Shown: positions 48,275-57,278, numbered from the stretch's first letter. The stretch: 64,000 nucleotides of DNA from Bacteroidota bacterium (GCA_016712665.1 JADJQP010000002.1:522501-586500), one strand, 5' to 3'. A program made the numbers and translations. Notes: a model not told the origin generated them from the letters alone.

Positions 48275-48610
48275 CCGAGGGGAGTCGAACCCCTGTCCAA
48301 ACATATTCGTCGAAAGCTTTCTACATGCTTATTTCTGCATTGGTTTTTGTGAGGATACCGGAACAGAACGAACCCATATCAACCTTAGCTGGATTATCTT
48401 AAAGTAAAGGCACAGCCTACCTTACTAGCAACTCATATTCTCTGGTGAAGTCGGTTCAACGTAGGTTATGAATCTACCCGAAATGAACGGACTGTAAATG
48501 GGTACTTAAATTAAGTTTTGATTTTGAATATTCAGATTAACGTGCTAATTATCCAACGCACGACATGCTTACACTCTCAAAGACCTATGCTGTCAAAACC
48601 GGGCGGCCCC
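48267..48610 (-). ncRNA. ssrA: Transfer-messenger RNA
   Basis: A 344-nt tmRNA that rescues stalled ribosomes. The acceptor stem GGGGCCG (5') pairs with CGGCTCC (3'), followed by encoded ACCA. The 3' T-arm is CAGGGGTTCGACTCCCCTCG. A 5' D-like element TTTTGACAG is present, and the stem CGTGC/GCACG with TTGGATAATTA between is typical of Bacteroidota tmRNA. The tag reading frame is not obvious: I see no GCA-TTA-GCx-GCx-stop ending. A TACTTTTG promoter element (48708-48715) lies about 100 bp upstream, separated by a palindromic repeat. Confidence 0.92.
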
Positions 48611-48617
48611 GTGGTTA

Positions 48618-48706
48618 GTTGGCAGTTATTGGCCCGCAGTTATTTTTAGTCAGTAGATTCGTACCTTTTAACTGCTTATTGCCAACTGCATCCTGCTGAC
48701 TACTAT
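48618..48706. repeat. Palindromic repeat in the tmRNA leader
   Basis: The inverted segments AGTTGGCA and TTGCCAACT, and AGTCAGTAG with CTGCTGACT, form an imperfect hairpin of about 90 bp. It lies between the putative ssrA promoter and the tmRNA 5' end. The core GTTGGCAGTCAGCAG-like sequence also occurs within metG (20450-20490). Confidence 0.65.
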
Positions 48707-48707
48707 G

Positions 48708-48715
48708 CAAAAGTA
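48708..48715 (-). promoter_or_regulatory. Candidate -7 element of ssrA
   Basis: The minus strand reads TACTTTTG, matching TAnnTTTG. It is about 98 bp from the mature 5' end, so a leader with the palindromic repeat would be transcribed and removed. Confidence 0.4.
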
Positions 48716-48740
48716 ACGCATTTCAACGTAAATTCGCACA

Positions 48741-48929
48741 ATGGAATTTCGCATTGCACCCATGCTATTGGTAGTGTTTAATTTACTGTTTATCACCTTA
48801 GCCAATCCAACCTTTAATACCTGGATACCCTTAAAAGATTTGGCAGATTATTCGAAAGTGCTGATCCCATTTTTCCTAGTGTTTGTCTTATCTATCGGGA
48901 CCTTTATCAGACATGGCTATTACTTATAG
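48741..48929 (+). CDS. Small two-helix membrane protein
   Basis: A 62-residue protein with two membrane helices (about 5-22 and 38-55), MEFRIAPMLLVVFNLLFITLA at the start and ending GTFIRHGYYL. It is divergent from ssrA and stands alone. Codon use looks normal. No family recognised; it might be real or a short conserved orphan. Confidence 0.5.
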   Translation: MEFRIAPMLLVVFNLLFITLANPTFNTWIPLKDLADYSKVLIPFFLVFVLSIGTFIRHGYYL

Positions 48930-49026
48930 GCCTTCAAGGCTGCCTACTATTGTATTCAAGTATTAAATGTCGGTCTGCTGATGTATTATATATATGCTAT
49001 TGAATCACAGCATCTGTAAGTTCAGA

Positions 49027-49746
49027 TTATGTAAATAATTCCAATGTTTTGATAGCTTCTTCTGCGGCTACCTTACTGGCTTCTTTTTTGTTACCTGCCG
49101 TTGATTTTGAAATAATTTCTTCTTCTAATTTTACGCCAACGGTAAATTTCTTGCGACCTCTTTCCAATCGCTCTTCCATTACAATGAACTCAATCTTTTT
49201 TCCTTGCTTGTTTGCCCAGCCAATTAATTTATTTTTGGTGTTGGCTTCCAAATTTTCTAACAATTCGATATCTACAAAGGGTATCAGAATGCGCTTGCGG
49301 ACAAAGGTTCTGGTTTTAGAATAGCCCTTATCAATATAAATAGCTCCTATCAAGGCCTCTAAGGCATTTCCAAATATGGAAGAGTCTCTCAAAAAGTAAT
49401 CTTGCTCATTAAATTTCATAAGCGACTTCAACCCTATTTTCAATCCAATTTGGTTTAAAGTTTTTCTATTGACAATTTTAGAACGCATATCTGTCAAATA
49501 CCCCTCGGGCTTGGTGGGATATTTAATAAATAAATGCTCCCCGATTATGGCACCTAAAATAGCATCACCCAAAAACTCCAATCGTTCATTATTTTCGGTG
49601 GAATTAATATTACTGGAGCGATGGGATAATGCCAATTCGTACAAGGCTAAATTGCCAGGAGTAAATCCCAACATGGTTTGCAGCTCCTTGTAAAGAGAAC
49701 TTCCTGTTGTAAAAAACTGAACAATAAAATCAGGAACAAATCGCAC
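49027..49746 (-). CDS. rnc: Ribonuclease III
   Basis: A double-strand-specific endoribonuclease of 239 residues that processes rRNA and other structured RNA. The catalytic domain has the signature ERLEFLGDAILG (about 54-65; metal-binding Glu/Asp), a second acidic site in FGNALEALIGAIYIDKG (about 125-141), and a C-terminal dsRNA-binding domain (about 165-237; GKKIEFIVMEERLERGRKKFTVGVKLEEEI...GNKKEASKVAAEEA). The N-terminus is normal for Bacteroidota. Its closeness to the IVS-like units, whose 23S counterparts are excised by RNase III, is notable but may be chance. Confidence 0.95.
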   Translation of the reverse strand: MRFVPDFIVQFFTTGSSLYKELQTMLGFTPGNLALYELALSHRSSNINSTENNERLEFLGDAILGAIIGEHLFIKYPTKPEGYLTDMRSKIVNRKTLNQIGLKIGLKSLMKFNEQDYFLRDSSIFGNALEALIGAIYIDKGYSKTRTFVRKRILIPFVDIELLENLEANTKNKLIGWANKQGKKIEFIVMEERLERGRKKFTVGVKLEEEIISKSTAGNKKEASKVAAEEAIKTLELFT

Positions 49747-49767
49747 TTCTAAATATTTATATGCAAT

Positions 49768-51555
49768 TTATAAACTCTTAGCCCAAAGTTCTAATTTTTT
49801 TTCCAAAACTTGTAAAGGCATATTTCCCCCATTTAATAACTGGGTATGAAAGGCCGCTAAATTAAATCGATTGCCCAATTGCTTTTGGTATTTTTCTTTT
49901 AGAGAGCGTATGGTCAATTGTCCAATTTTATATGACAAAGCTTGACCCGGTATGGCCATATACCGTTCAATTTCAGCAATAGCCTCCGGTTCAGTGGTTC
50001 GTTCATTATCCATCATATACCGAACCGCCTCATCTCGTGTCATTCCCTTGGTATGAATCGCCACGTCCACCACAAGCCGAATCGCACGATGCATCGCATC
50101 ACTCAAATGTCCAAAGTATTGATAGGGATTCTTATACAAACCTAATTGTTCACCGAGGGTTTCGGTATACAAAGCCCATCCTTCAGCATAGGCACTATAG
50201 CCCAAAAATTTTCTAAATTTCGGTAAGGATGTATTCTCTTGTTGTAGCGAAATCTGATAATGATGCCCGGGAATGGCTTCGTGCAAAAACAAGGTCTCCA
50301 TGCCAATAATATTAAATTTGGTGGCATCGATTATGGGCACGTAAAAAATGCCCGGTCGCGTACCATCCTCACTCCCTGCATTATATTCAGCACTGGCACT
50401 AGCAGCACGAAAGGCCTCTGTTTGCCTGATTTCAAATCTGGTTTTCGGTTCCGTCTCAAAAAGATTCCTTAAGGTTGGATTGATTACATTTTGAATGGCC
50501 TTAAAACTATCTAAAACCGCTGCAGCATTTTTAAAGGGATAAAATTGCTTGTCAACATTCATATACTCAAAAAATTCTTTTAGGGTTCCGCTAAATCCCA
50601 CCTCTCCTTTTACTTTCTCCATCTCAGCCCTTAGAGAGGCTACTTCCTTGAGGCCCAAGGTGTAAATACTATCTGGTGTTAATGTTGTAGTTGTAAACTG
50701 TTTAATCAAAAATTGGTAATAGGCTTTCCCATCTGGTAGGGCCGATACACCATGACTTTCTCTACATTGTGAAATATATTCTTTCTCCAAATAATTTTTC
50801 AGTTTGTAGTAAGAAGGAATGATGGAATTATTAATTTCGAACTGATATGCATTGCGAAAGCTTGTTTTCTCCTTATCCGTAAAATGACTGGGAAGATTTT
50901 TTATGGGTTGATAAAAAATATTGGTGGTGGCATCTGTGGTTAATACCTGCTTAATTTGAGGAATCATTTTCGAAGCAAGTACCTTGGGCAATACATAACC
51001 GGATGCCACTCCCTGTTTCATATTAGAAATAGCACAATCGATATATGCCGAAAATTTTTGCAACCTCTCTAAAAAATTTTGATAATCGCGGGGTGTTTTA
51101 AAAGGTTGGTTTCCACTGCCACTTCCTAATTGCGGAAATTCTAAGGTAAAACTCCAAAACTGATTCACCGGCATCAAATGGCTTTTGTATCGAAAAGACT
51201 CCAAATTGATTTTCATTTCATATTCAAACAGTTCCTTGCTGATCTGATCCTCCTCAGAAAGAGACTCAGCAAACTTCTCAGATTTATCTAAATACTCTTT
51301 ATAAAATGCGGTTAGGGTGTCTCGGTATGCCTCTGAAATAGTAACCGGCATCAGATGATTAAACTGAGTATCGCCAATAGCTGTTGACTCCATTGGCAAG
51401 AGCTGCATTCGCTTGCTCCAATAGGCATCAAACATTTCATGAAGTTGCTTTGACTTTTCTATTTTGCCGGAATTTGTTTCGGTATTGCACGAATATTGTT
51501 GCAACAAAATAAATGTGATTAGGAATGTGGATAAAACGTTTTGCAAGCTAGGCAT
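49768..51555 (-). CDS. DUF885 family lipoprotein, putative metallopeptidase-like
   Basis: A 595-residue protein with a lipoprotein-type signal (FLITFILLQQYSCNTE, Cys about 23), so it sits in the envelope. The DUF885 hallmark HEAIPGHHYQISLQQE (about 413-428) contains the HExxxGHH zinc-type motif, and YAEGWALYTETLGEQLG follows. Family members are considered carboxypeptidase-like enzymes; the substrate is unknown. It is a 21-bp neighbour downstream on the same strand as rnc, transcribed toward it. Confidence 0.88.
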   Translation of the reverse strand: MPSLQNVLSTFLITFILLQQYSCNTETNSGKIEKSKQLHEMFDAYWSKRMQLLPMESTAIGDTQFNHLMPVTISEAYRDTLTAFYKEYLDKSEKFAESLSEEDQISKELFEYEMKINLESFRYKSHLMPVNQFWSFTLEFPQLGSGSGNQPFKTPRDYQNFLERLQKFSAYIDCAISNMKQGVASGYVLPKVLASKMIPQIKQVLTTDATTNIFYQPIKNLPSHFTDKEKTSFRNAYQFEINNSIIPSYYKLKNYLEKEYISQCRESHGVSALPDGKAYYQFLIKQFTTTTLTPDSIYTLGLKEVASLRAEMEKVKGEVGFSGTLKEFFEYMNVDKQFYPFKNAAAVLDSFKAIQNVINPTLRNLFETEPKTRFEIRQTEAFRAASASAEYNAGSEDGTRPGIFYVPIIDATKFNIIGMETLFLHEAIPGHHYQISLQQENTSLPKFRKFLGYSAYAEGWALYTETLGEQLGLYKNPYQYFGHLSDAMHRAIRLVVDVAIHTKGMTRDEAVRYMMDNERTTEPEAIAEIERYMAIPGQALSYKIGQLTIRSLKEKYQKQLGNRFNLAAFHTQLLNGGNMPLQVLEKKLELWAKSL

Positions 51556-51705
51556 CGGTATTTTGCTTTAATGTTTATGTGATTTGTTGAAAAAATGTGC
51601 ATTGTGAAAAAATTAAGAAAAAAAAATTTTTTAATCTAATTTATCTTAATAAGTTTGCCTCAGAAAATAACAATTTTTCATAGGTTGATTTGGTTAGGGG
51701 TTAAA

Positions 51706-51740
51706 GCAGTCTTTTCTTGTCTAAGTTAAGACTGCTCCTT
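51706..51740. terminator. Terminator-like hairpin after the thioesterase gene
   Basis: GCAGTCTT / AAGACTGC stem with a 14-nt loop and a T-rich run on the plus strand; the run on the minus strand is weaker. It sits 22 bp downstream of the thioesterase stop. Confidence 0.45.
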
Positions 51741-51757
51741 TTTTAGGGATGTCCCAT

Positions 51758-52285
51758 TTATTTTTTAATAATTTCCTCAAAAAATAACTTCTTAAGTTCT
51801 GTCGCATCATCCGGTTTCATTCTACCGGACAGTATGAGTCGTAGTTGTCGTCTTCGTAAGGCCCCTTCGTATTTCATTATTTCTTCTTCTGTCTCAGGAA
51901 TCAGTTCAGCTATTTTTCGAGGTTTCCCATGTGGATCCAGCGCTACAAACGTCATATACGCCTCATTGGATCGATATTTAAACTGGGTGGGCAAATCCTC
52001 CCCTACTACTTTTACATAAACCTCCATGGAGGAGTTAAAGGCACGCGTTACCTTTGCTTCAATCGTAATTACATTCCCTAATTTTACAGGGTTCTCAAAC
52101 GAAATATTGTCTGCCGAAGCGGTCACCACCGGACAATTGCAATGCTTCATCGATGCCAATGCTGCTGCAATATCCATCCAATGCATCAGCCTTCCTCCCA
52201 TTAAGTTACCTAGTGTATTGGTATCATTGGGCAATACCAGCTCACTCATTGTGGTAAGCGTATCTTTTGGATGTTTTGCAGTCAT
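51758..52285 (-). CDS. Acyl-CoA thioesterase (hotdog fold, YciA/BACH type)
   Basis: A 175-residue cytoplasmic thioesterase that hydrolyses acyl-CoA. The motif LVLPNDTNTLGNLMGGRLMHWMDIAAALAS (about 13-42) includes the conserved Asn-Asp and Gly-Gly-rich turn of the hotdog active site, and the ITIEAKVTRAFNSSMEVYVKV strand is typical. The C-terminal tail has a short RRRQLRLILSGRM segment. It is divergent from the OmpA gene at 52343. The chain-length preference cannot be seen. Confidence 0.9.
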   Translation of the reverse strand: MTAKHPKDTLTTMSELVLPNDTNTLGNLMGGRLMHWMDIAAALASMKHCNCPVVTASADNISFENPVKLGNVITIEAKVTRAFNSSMEVYVKVVGEDLPTQFKYRSNEAYMTFVALDPHGKPRKIAELIPETEEEIMKYEGALRRRQLRLILSGRMKPDDATELKKLFFEEIIKK

Positions 52286-52342
52286 ACTTTATTATTTTTG
52301 AGTGCAAATCTACATTCAAAATCTTTATCTTTGAATTATTCT

Positions 52343-53219
52343 ATGAAAGGTCTTTGGGTCATATTATCCATGATACTCTTCCATTTCTATGCACATGCAC
52401 AAGAAATGTCGTATACCGTTTTGTTTGAATACGACAAATTTGACATTCCGGATAGCTCCTTGATACGCATCATAAAAATCATAAACAATCATAAAATTGA
52501 TCGGGTATTGTTAGCAGGGCATTGCGATAATATCGGCTCTAAGGAATACAATTATACACTTTCTGACAACCGTGCCAATGAGGTAAAAAAGCTCCTGATT
52601 CAAAACGGCATTTCTCAAAAAGTGTAAAAAAATGCATCGGTTTTGGAAAAGATAAACCCCTCACTCTTAATGAAACAGAAATGGAACGGCAAATCAACCG
52701 CCGCGTCGAAATGACCTTTTACCTTTATGAAGAACCTAAGCCCATTATTAAGGACACCATCCCCGCCATAAAAGTCACAAAAAAATTGTTGAGAAAGCGC
52801 CAAAGCCACGGCTAAAAGGCGAACTGTCTAAATTAGCTACTGCTGAAATTGGCGAAAATATCGTTCTGGAAAATATCCTCTTTCAACCGGGCCGACATAT
52901 TTTGAAGGAAGAATCATACGAAGATTTAGACAACCTTATAACGGCAATGCAACACTATCCTACCTTGGAGATTGAAATTCAAGGGCATGTATGTTGTGCA
53001 ACCACCGAACCGGATGGTTATGATTGGGATACCGAAACCAATAATTTATCTGAAATGAGGGCTAGGGAAATTTACTTCTTTCTTATAAAAAACAATATCG
53101 ACAAAAAAAGATTGAAGTACAGAGGATTTGGTGGGCGATACAAAATCAACCTCGACGAATCTACCGAAGAACTCCGAAAGGTAAACAGACGGGTAGAAAT
53201 AAAAATCCTGAAAAAATAA
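52343..53219 (+). CDS. OmpA-family protein with two OmpA-like domains, two frameshifts
   Basis: This exported protein of about 292 residues has a signal peptide (MKGLWVILSMILFHFYAHAQ) and two OmpA C-terminal-like domains, which bind peptidoglycan. The first (about 25-135) has DKFDIPDSSL, GHCDNIGSKEYNYTLSDNRA and NRRVEMTFYL; the second (about 175-292) has LFQPGRHIL, GHVCCATTEP, MRAREIYFFL and NRRVEIKILK. As printed, the frame breaks at an A5 run (52617-52621) and at an A7 run (52779-52785); one added A at each joins SQKSVKKCIGFGKD and KVTKKIVEKAPKPRL. Between the domains is a Pro/Lys linker. Confidence 0.82.
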
Positions 53220-53250
53220 ATTCATTTCAACAAAAGCCTCTCGCGAATCG

Positions 53251-53282
53251 TTTGGTAGACCTTGCTTCTTCAACTATCTTTG
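53251..53282 (+). promoter_or_regulatory. Strong Bacteroidota promoter with near-leaderless start
   Basis: TTTG at 53251-53254 and TATCTTTG at 53275-53282 are 20 bp apart, a good match to the -33/-7 pair. The ATG at 53287 lies only 4 bp beyond the -7 box, so transcription starts at or within a few bases of the start codon. Confidence 0.7.
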
Positions 53283-53286
53283 CGTC

Positions 53287-55269
53287 ATGATTTTCGACCG
53301 TAAAAATTACTCGAACGAATTATTGATTTCCATTTATAAGGAATTACTGCTTCCACGTATGATTGAGGAAAAAATGCTGATTCTTCTTAGGCAGGGTCGC
53401 ATCAGCAAATGGTTTAGTGGAATTGGACAGGAAGCAGTAGCCGTCGGCTCCACACTCGCATTAGATGCGGATGAGTATATCATGCCCATGCATAGAAATT
53501 TAGGCGTATTTACCACTCGCAAAATGCCCTTAGACAAATTATTTATGCAATGGCAGGGCAAAAAAGACGGCTATAGCAAGGGACGCGAACGCAGTTTCCA
53601 TTTTGGCAGTAATGAACATCATATCTGTGGCATGATATCGCATTTGGGTCCCCAATTAGCCATAGCAGATGGCATTGCTCTAGCGCACAAACTAAAAAGA
53701 GAAGAAAAAATCTCTTTAGCCTTTAGCGGTGATGGTGCCACCAGTGAAGGCGATTTTCATGAAGCCCTCAACGTAGCTGCTGTGTGGAATCTCCCGGTTA
53801 TTTTTGTAGTCGAAAATAATGGATATGGCCTGAGCACCCCTAGTAGCGAACAATTTATTTGTAAGCAAATTGCTGATAAGGGCATAGGATACGGAATCAA
53901 AGCCATTACTATTGACGGAAATAATATTTTGGAAGTCTATTCTGAAATTGCCCAAGCCAGAGCCTATTGCATCGCAGAGCAAAAACCCATTTTAGTGGAA
54001 TGTATGACGTTCAGAATGCGGGGGCATGAAGAAGCCAGTGGCGTGAAGTATGTACCCAAAGAGTTGTTTGAAATATGGGGAGCTAAAGATCCTTTACTCA
54101 ACTATGAAAACTATCTTACAGAAATTAATGTACTGACCGATTCTGAAATAGAACAGATTCGAAAAGAGCAAAAAGAATATATTGAACATAGCGTAGAAAC
54201 CGGCTTTAATGCACCCAATGTGGTACCCGACACCGCTCTGGAACTGGCGGACATCTACGCTCCCCTAACAGAGAGCCATGTTACAGCGTCTGCTGACAAG
54301 GGTGCTACTGAAATGAAATTTATCAATGCCATTTCAGAAGGAATGGAAGAGGCTATGAATCATTTTCCAAATCTGGTATTAATGGGCCAAGACATTGCAG
54401 AATATGGAGGTGCTTTTAAAGTAACGGAAGGATTTGTCGGAAAATTTGGCAAAGAACGGGTACGAAATACCCCTCTTTGCGAAAGCGCCATAGTAGGAGC
54501 TGCCCTAGGCTTGTCTATCAAAGGATTCAAAACCATGATGGAGATGCAATTTGCCGATTTTGCAACCGTAGGTTTTAATCAAATTATCAATAACCTCGCT
54601 AAAATACATTATCGCTGGGGACAAAATGCCGATGTGGTGCTAAGAATGCCAACAGGTGGCGGAGTGGGTGCCGGTCCCTTTCACTCGCAAAGTAATGAGG
54701 CTTGGTTTACCCATACTCCGGGATTAAAAGTAGTGTATCCATCTACACCGGAAGATGCAAAGGGACTCCTTATTGCCTCCTTCGCAGATCCGAATCCGGT
54801 TCTATTTTTTGAACATAAAGTGTTGTATCGAAGTATTAGCGGCATGGTTCCCACCGGATATTATTCCATTGAAATTGGCAAGGCAAAAAAAGTACTTCAT
54901 GGCACCGATATCAGTATCATCACCTATGGAATTGGAGTGCATTGGGCCATTGAATACGCAAACGCTCACCCTGAAATTTCCATTGATATACTTGATTTAC
55001 GGACCTTATTGCCACTTGATTACGAGGCCATTGCAGACAGTGTAAAACAAACCGGGAAAGTCCTTTTATTACATGAAGATGTATTAATTGGGGGACTGGG
55101 TGGCGAAATTGCAGCTTGGATTGGCGAGCATTGCTTCAGTAATTTAGATGCACCGGTAATGAGATGTGCTAGTTTAGATACACCGGTACCCTTTTATATG
55201 GAACTGGAAAGAAACTTTATGGCTAAAAGCAGATTGCATTCCGTTGTACAAAAGCTACTTCAATACTAA
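53287..55269 (+). CDS. Fused E1 alpha/beta subunit of a 2-oxoacid dehydrogenase
   Basis: A 660-residue thiamine-diphosphate enzyme that decarboxylates a 2-oxoacid (pyruvate or branched chain). The N-terminal half is the alpha unit: SKWFSGIGQEAVAVG, GRERSFHFGSNEH and the ThDP motif GDGATSEGDFHEALNVA...VENNGYG. The C-terminal half (from about 338) is the beta unit: MGQDIAEYGGAFKVTEGF, TPLCESAIVGAALG, MQFADFATVGFNQI and the ending VLLLHEDVLIGGLGGEIAAWIG. Alpha and beta are often separate; the fusion is common in Bacteroidota. The Nudix gene begins 5 bp after its stop. Confidence 0.93.
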   Translation: MIFDRKNYSNELLISIYKELLLPRMIEEKMLILLRQGRISKWFSGIGQEAVAVGSTLALDADEYIMPMHRNLGVFTTRKMPLDKLFMQWQGKKDGYSKGRERSFHFGSNEHHICGMISHLGPQLAIADGIALAHKLKREEKISLAFSGDGATSEGDFHEALNVAAVWNLPVIFVVENNGYGLSTPSSEQFICKQIADKGIGYGIKAITIDGNNILEVYSEIAQARAYCIAEQKPILVECMTFRMRGHEEASGVKYVPKELFEIWGAKDPLLNYENYLTEINVLTDSEIEQIRKEQKEYIEHSVETGFNAPNVVPDTALELADIYAPLTESHVTASADKGATEMKFINAISEGMEEAMNHFPNLVLMGQDIAEYGGAFKVTEGFVGKFGKERVRNTPLCESAIVGAALGLSIKGFKTMMEMQFADFATVGFNQIINNLAKIHYRWGQNADVVLRMPTGGGVGAGPFHSQSNEAWFTHTPGLKVVYPSTPEDAKGLLIASFADPNPVLFFEHKVLYRSISGMVPTGYYSIEIGKAKKVLHGTDISIITYGIGVHWAIEYANAHPEISIDILDLRTLLPLDYEAIADSVKQTGKVLLLHEDVLIGGLGGEIAAWIGEHCFSNLDAPVMRCASLDTPVPFYMELERNFMAKSRLHSVVQKLLQY

Positions 55270-55274
55270 AATAA

Positions 55275-55718
55275 ATGGCAGTGAAAAAATTCAATATTCG
55301 AGTATATGGACTATGGATTAATGAACAAAATGAAATTTTAGTAAGTGACGAACAAGTGGATACTTTTCGATTTACCAAATTTCCCGGTGGGGGGCTCGAA
55401 TTTGGAGAAGGAATTTCTGATTGTTTAATCAGAGAATGGAAAGAAGAACTTGATTTGGATATTGAAATATTGGAGCATTTTTATACATGCGACTTTTTTC
55501 AGAAATCAGCATTTGATGATTCACAAATTATCAGTATCTACTATAAAGTAAGGCCCAATCCATTATCTAAGGCGCCATCACCACTAAGCAATACGCCCCT
55601 TGATAACAACCCCGATGGATTGCTAGGGTTTCGATGGATTGCCTTAGAGCAACTTGCAGAAGAAAGTGTGAGCCTTCCGATTGACAAAAAAGTGGTAAGC
55701 CTTTTGCAGCAACGTTGA
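55275..55718 (+). CDS. Nudix hydrolase
   Basis: A 147-residue hydrolase of nucleoside-diphosphate-linked compounds. The Nudix box is complete: GGGLEFGEGISDCLIREWKEELDLD (about 38-62), with the conserved Glu pair in REWKEEL. The start FNIRVYGLWINEQNEILVSDE is typical of cytoplasmic housecleaning or sugar-nucleotide types. It follows the E1 gene by 5 bp and may be cotranscribed. Substrate unknown. Confidence 0.9.
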   Translation: MAVKKFNIRVYGLWINEQNEILVSDEQVDTFRFTKFPGGGLEFGEGISDCLIREWKEELDLDIEILEHFYTCDFFQKSAFDDSQIISIYYKVRPNPLSKAPSPLSNTPLDNNPDGLLGFRWIALEQLAEESVSLPIDKKVVSLLQQR

Positions 55719-55734
55719 TTCTTTACAAAGAATT

Positions 55735-57219
55735 TTACTCAACGGCATTACTATATTCACTTTCATTATGAAGGCGGTCTAGTGCCGTCACAAAATAGGT
55801 ATAGCGTTTCCCATTGACGCCGGCGTCAACAAACTGGGTATCTCGCGTAATCGCCAAAATAGTTTGGGTTTCCTTTTTCCGACCGGTCTCATATCGATAC
55901 AATGCAAATTGCAAATCCTGAGTGGGTCGTTCATTCAGTTTCCACTGCAGTTTGATTCCCGAGCCACCACTACCCTGCGCGCTAAGGACAGGAGTGGGCA
56001 ATTTCTGATGGGGCAACCAATTCATTACGGGTAGTAACGCCGGAGAAGAATACCATTCCTCTCGCATTTTTTGGTTAAGGCCATAGCGATTTTTAAAAAA
56101 GGCATTGCCGCTGTAAAAAGCGCTCCCCTGTACCTGAGGCTGCTTACGCAACGCAGTAATTTGGTGCGTTATTTCGTCGAGGCTATGCCAACAAGGTTTG
56201 CTATCGGTACCTAACTTATAAACACCATGCCCAATATACATATGTCGATTGTAACTATGATTGGCCCACCATTCCAGTAAGGTATGATAGTCGACAGCCC
56301 GATGCCCAATTTCCCAATAAAGCTGCGGCAATAGATAATCAATCCATCCTTTTTTTTGCCATAGAATGACATCTGCAAACAAGTCGTCATAATTGGTTTG
56401 GCCTCCATTGGTCAAACTTCCGTCCGGATCCTTTGATGCATTGCGCCAGACTCCAAAAGGACTAATTCCAAATTTGACATACGGTTTTTCTTTCTTAATT
56501 AATTTACTCAGCGATTCAATTAAACGATTGACATTATCACGACGCCAATCATCCTTTATTGCAAAATTTCCGCCATACATTCTATACGAATTAAAATCGG
56601 GGAACTCCAACTTCCCGATGCGGTACGGATAAAAATAATCATCAAAATGTACTGCATCGATATCATAGCGCTTCACTACATCCAAAACTATTTTTGTGAA
56701 ATAAGCACGCACTTCCGGCAAGCCCGGATCAAAATATTTTTTACCTCCATAATTTACAAACCACTCCGGATGCTGCTTTGTTACATGGTCGCTGGTATTC
56801 GGATTTTTTGTAGCATCTACCAAGGCGCGGTAAGGATTAAACCATGCATGAAACTCAAGACATCGTTTATGACACTCTTCAATCATAAAAGCAAGCGGAT
56901 CATAATACGGACTGGGAGCTACGCCTTGCTTTCCGCTTAAATAACGACTCCAGTTTTCGTAGGGCGACTGATAGAGCGCATCCGCACTGGGTCTGATTTG
57001 CACTATTACGGCATTCATATGATTAGCCCGCAAGGTTTCCACTATCGAAATAAATTCTTGTTGTTGTACCGTAGCATCCAGTCCTTGTTTGCTGGGCCAA
57101 TCAATATTGCCGATAGTGGCTATCCAAGCAGCCCTAAACTCACGAAGCGGGGGCTTGTTTTGAGCAGCGGACGAATAAAAAGCAAACAGAAGAAGAGCTA
57201 AAAATCCTTTTTGAATCAT
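55735..57219 (-). CDS. GHL10-family glycoside hydrolase, exported
   Basis: A 494-residue secreted protein of the glycosyl-hydrolase-like 10 family (PF02638; YngK-like), which cleaves a polysaccharide such as cell-wall material. After a signal peptide (MIQKGFLALLLFAFYSSAAQ; ATG at 57219 chosen over an in-frame upstream one) come REFRAAWIATIGNIDWPS, VIVQIRPSADALYQS, FHAWFNPYRAL, AVHFDDYFYPYRI (catalytic region) and a C-terminal fibronectin-type III segment (LPTPVLSAQGSGGSGIKLQWKL, YTYFVTALDRLHNESEYS). Convergent with the Nudix gene. Confidence 0.9.
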   Translation of the reverse strand: MIQKGFLALLLFAFYSSAAQNKPPLREFRAAWIATIGNIDWPSKQGLDATVQQQEFISIVETLRANHMNAVIVQIRPSADALYQSPYENWSRYLSGKQGVAPSPYYDPLAFMIEECHKRCLEFHAWFNPYRALVDATKNPNTSDHVTKQHPEWFVNYGGKKYFDPGLPEVRAYFTKIVLDVVKRYDIDAVHFDDYFYPYRIGKLEFPDFNSYRMYGGNFAIKDDWRRDNVNRLIESLSKLIKKEKPYVKFGISPFGVWRNASKDPDGSLTNGGQTNYDDLFADVILWQKKGWIDYLLPQLYWEIGHRAVDYHTLLEWWANHSYNRHMYIGHGVYKLGTDSKPCWHSLDEITHQITALRKQPQVQGSAFYSGNAFFKNRYGLNQKMREEWYSSPALLPVMNWLPHQKLPTPVLSAQGSGGSGIKLQWKLNERPTQDLQFALYRYETGRKKETQTILAITRDTQFVDAGVNGKRYTYFVTALDRLHNESEYSNAVE

Positions 57220-57266
57220 GCAGGTAAAGATATTTATTTCATTCAATTAATTAATAAGATGCCCTT

Positions 57267-57274
57267 TATTTTTG
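57267..57274 (+). promoter_or_regulatory. -7 element of the kynureninase unit
   Basis: TATTTTTG fits TAnnTTTG and lies 5 bp before a short leader ORF and 64 bp before the kynU start. No -33 TTTG identified. Confidence 0.4.
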
Positions 57275-57278
57275 CAAC

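Noticed and set aside
48195..48407. 70-codon plus-strand frame over ssrA
   Set aside because: It is antisense to tmRNA and its apparent signal-like start is the GAATGAG hairpin.
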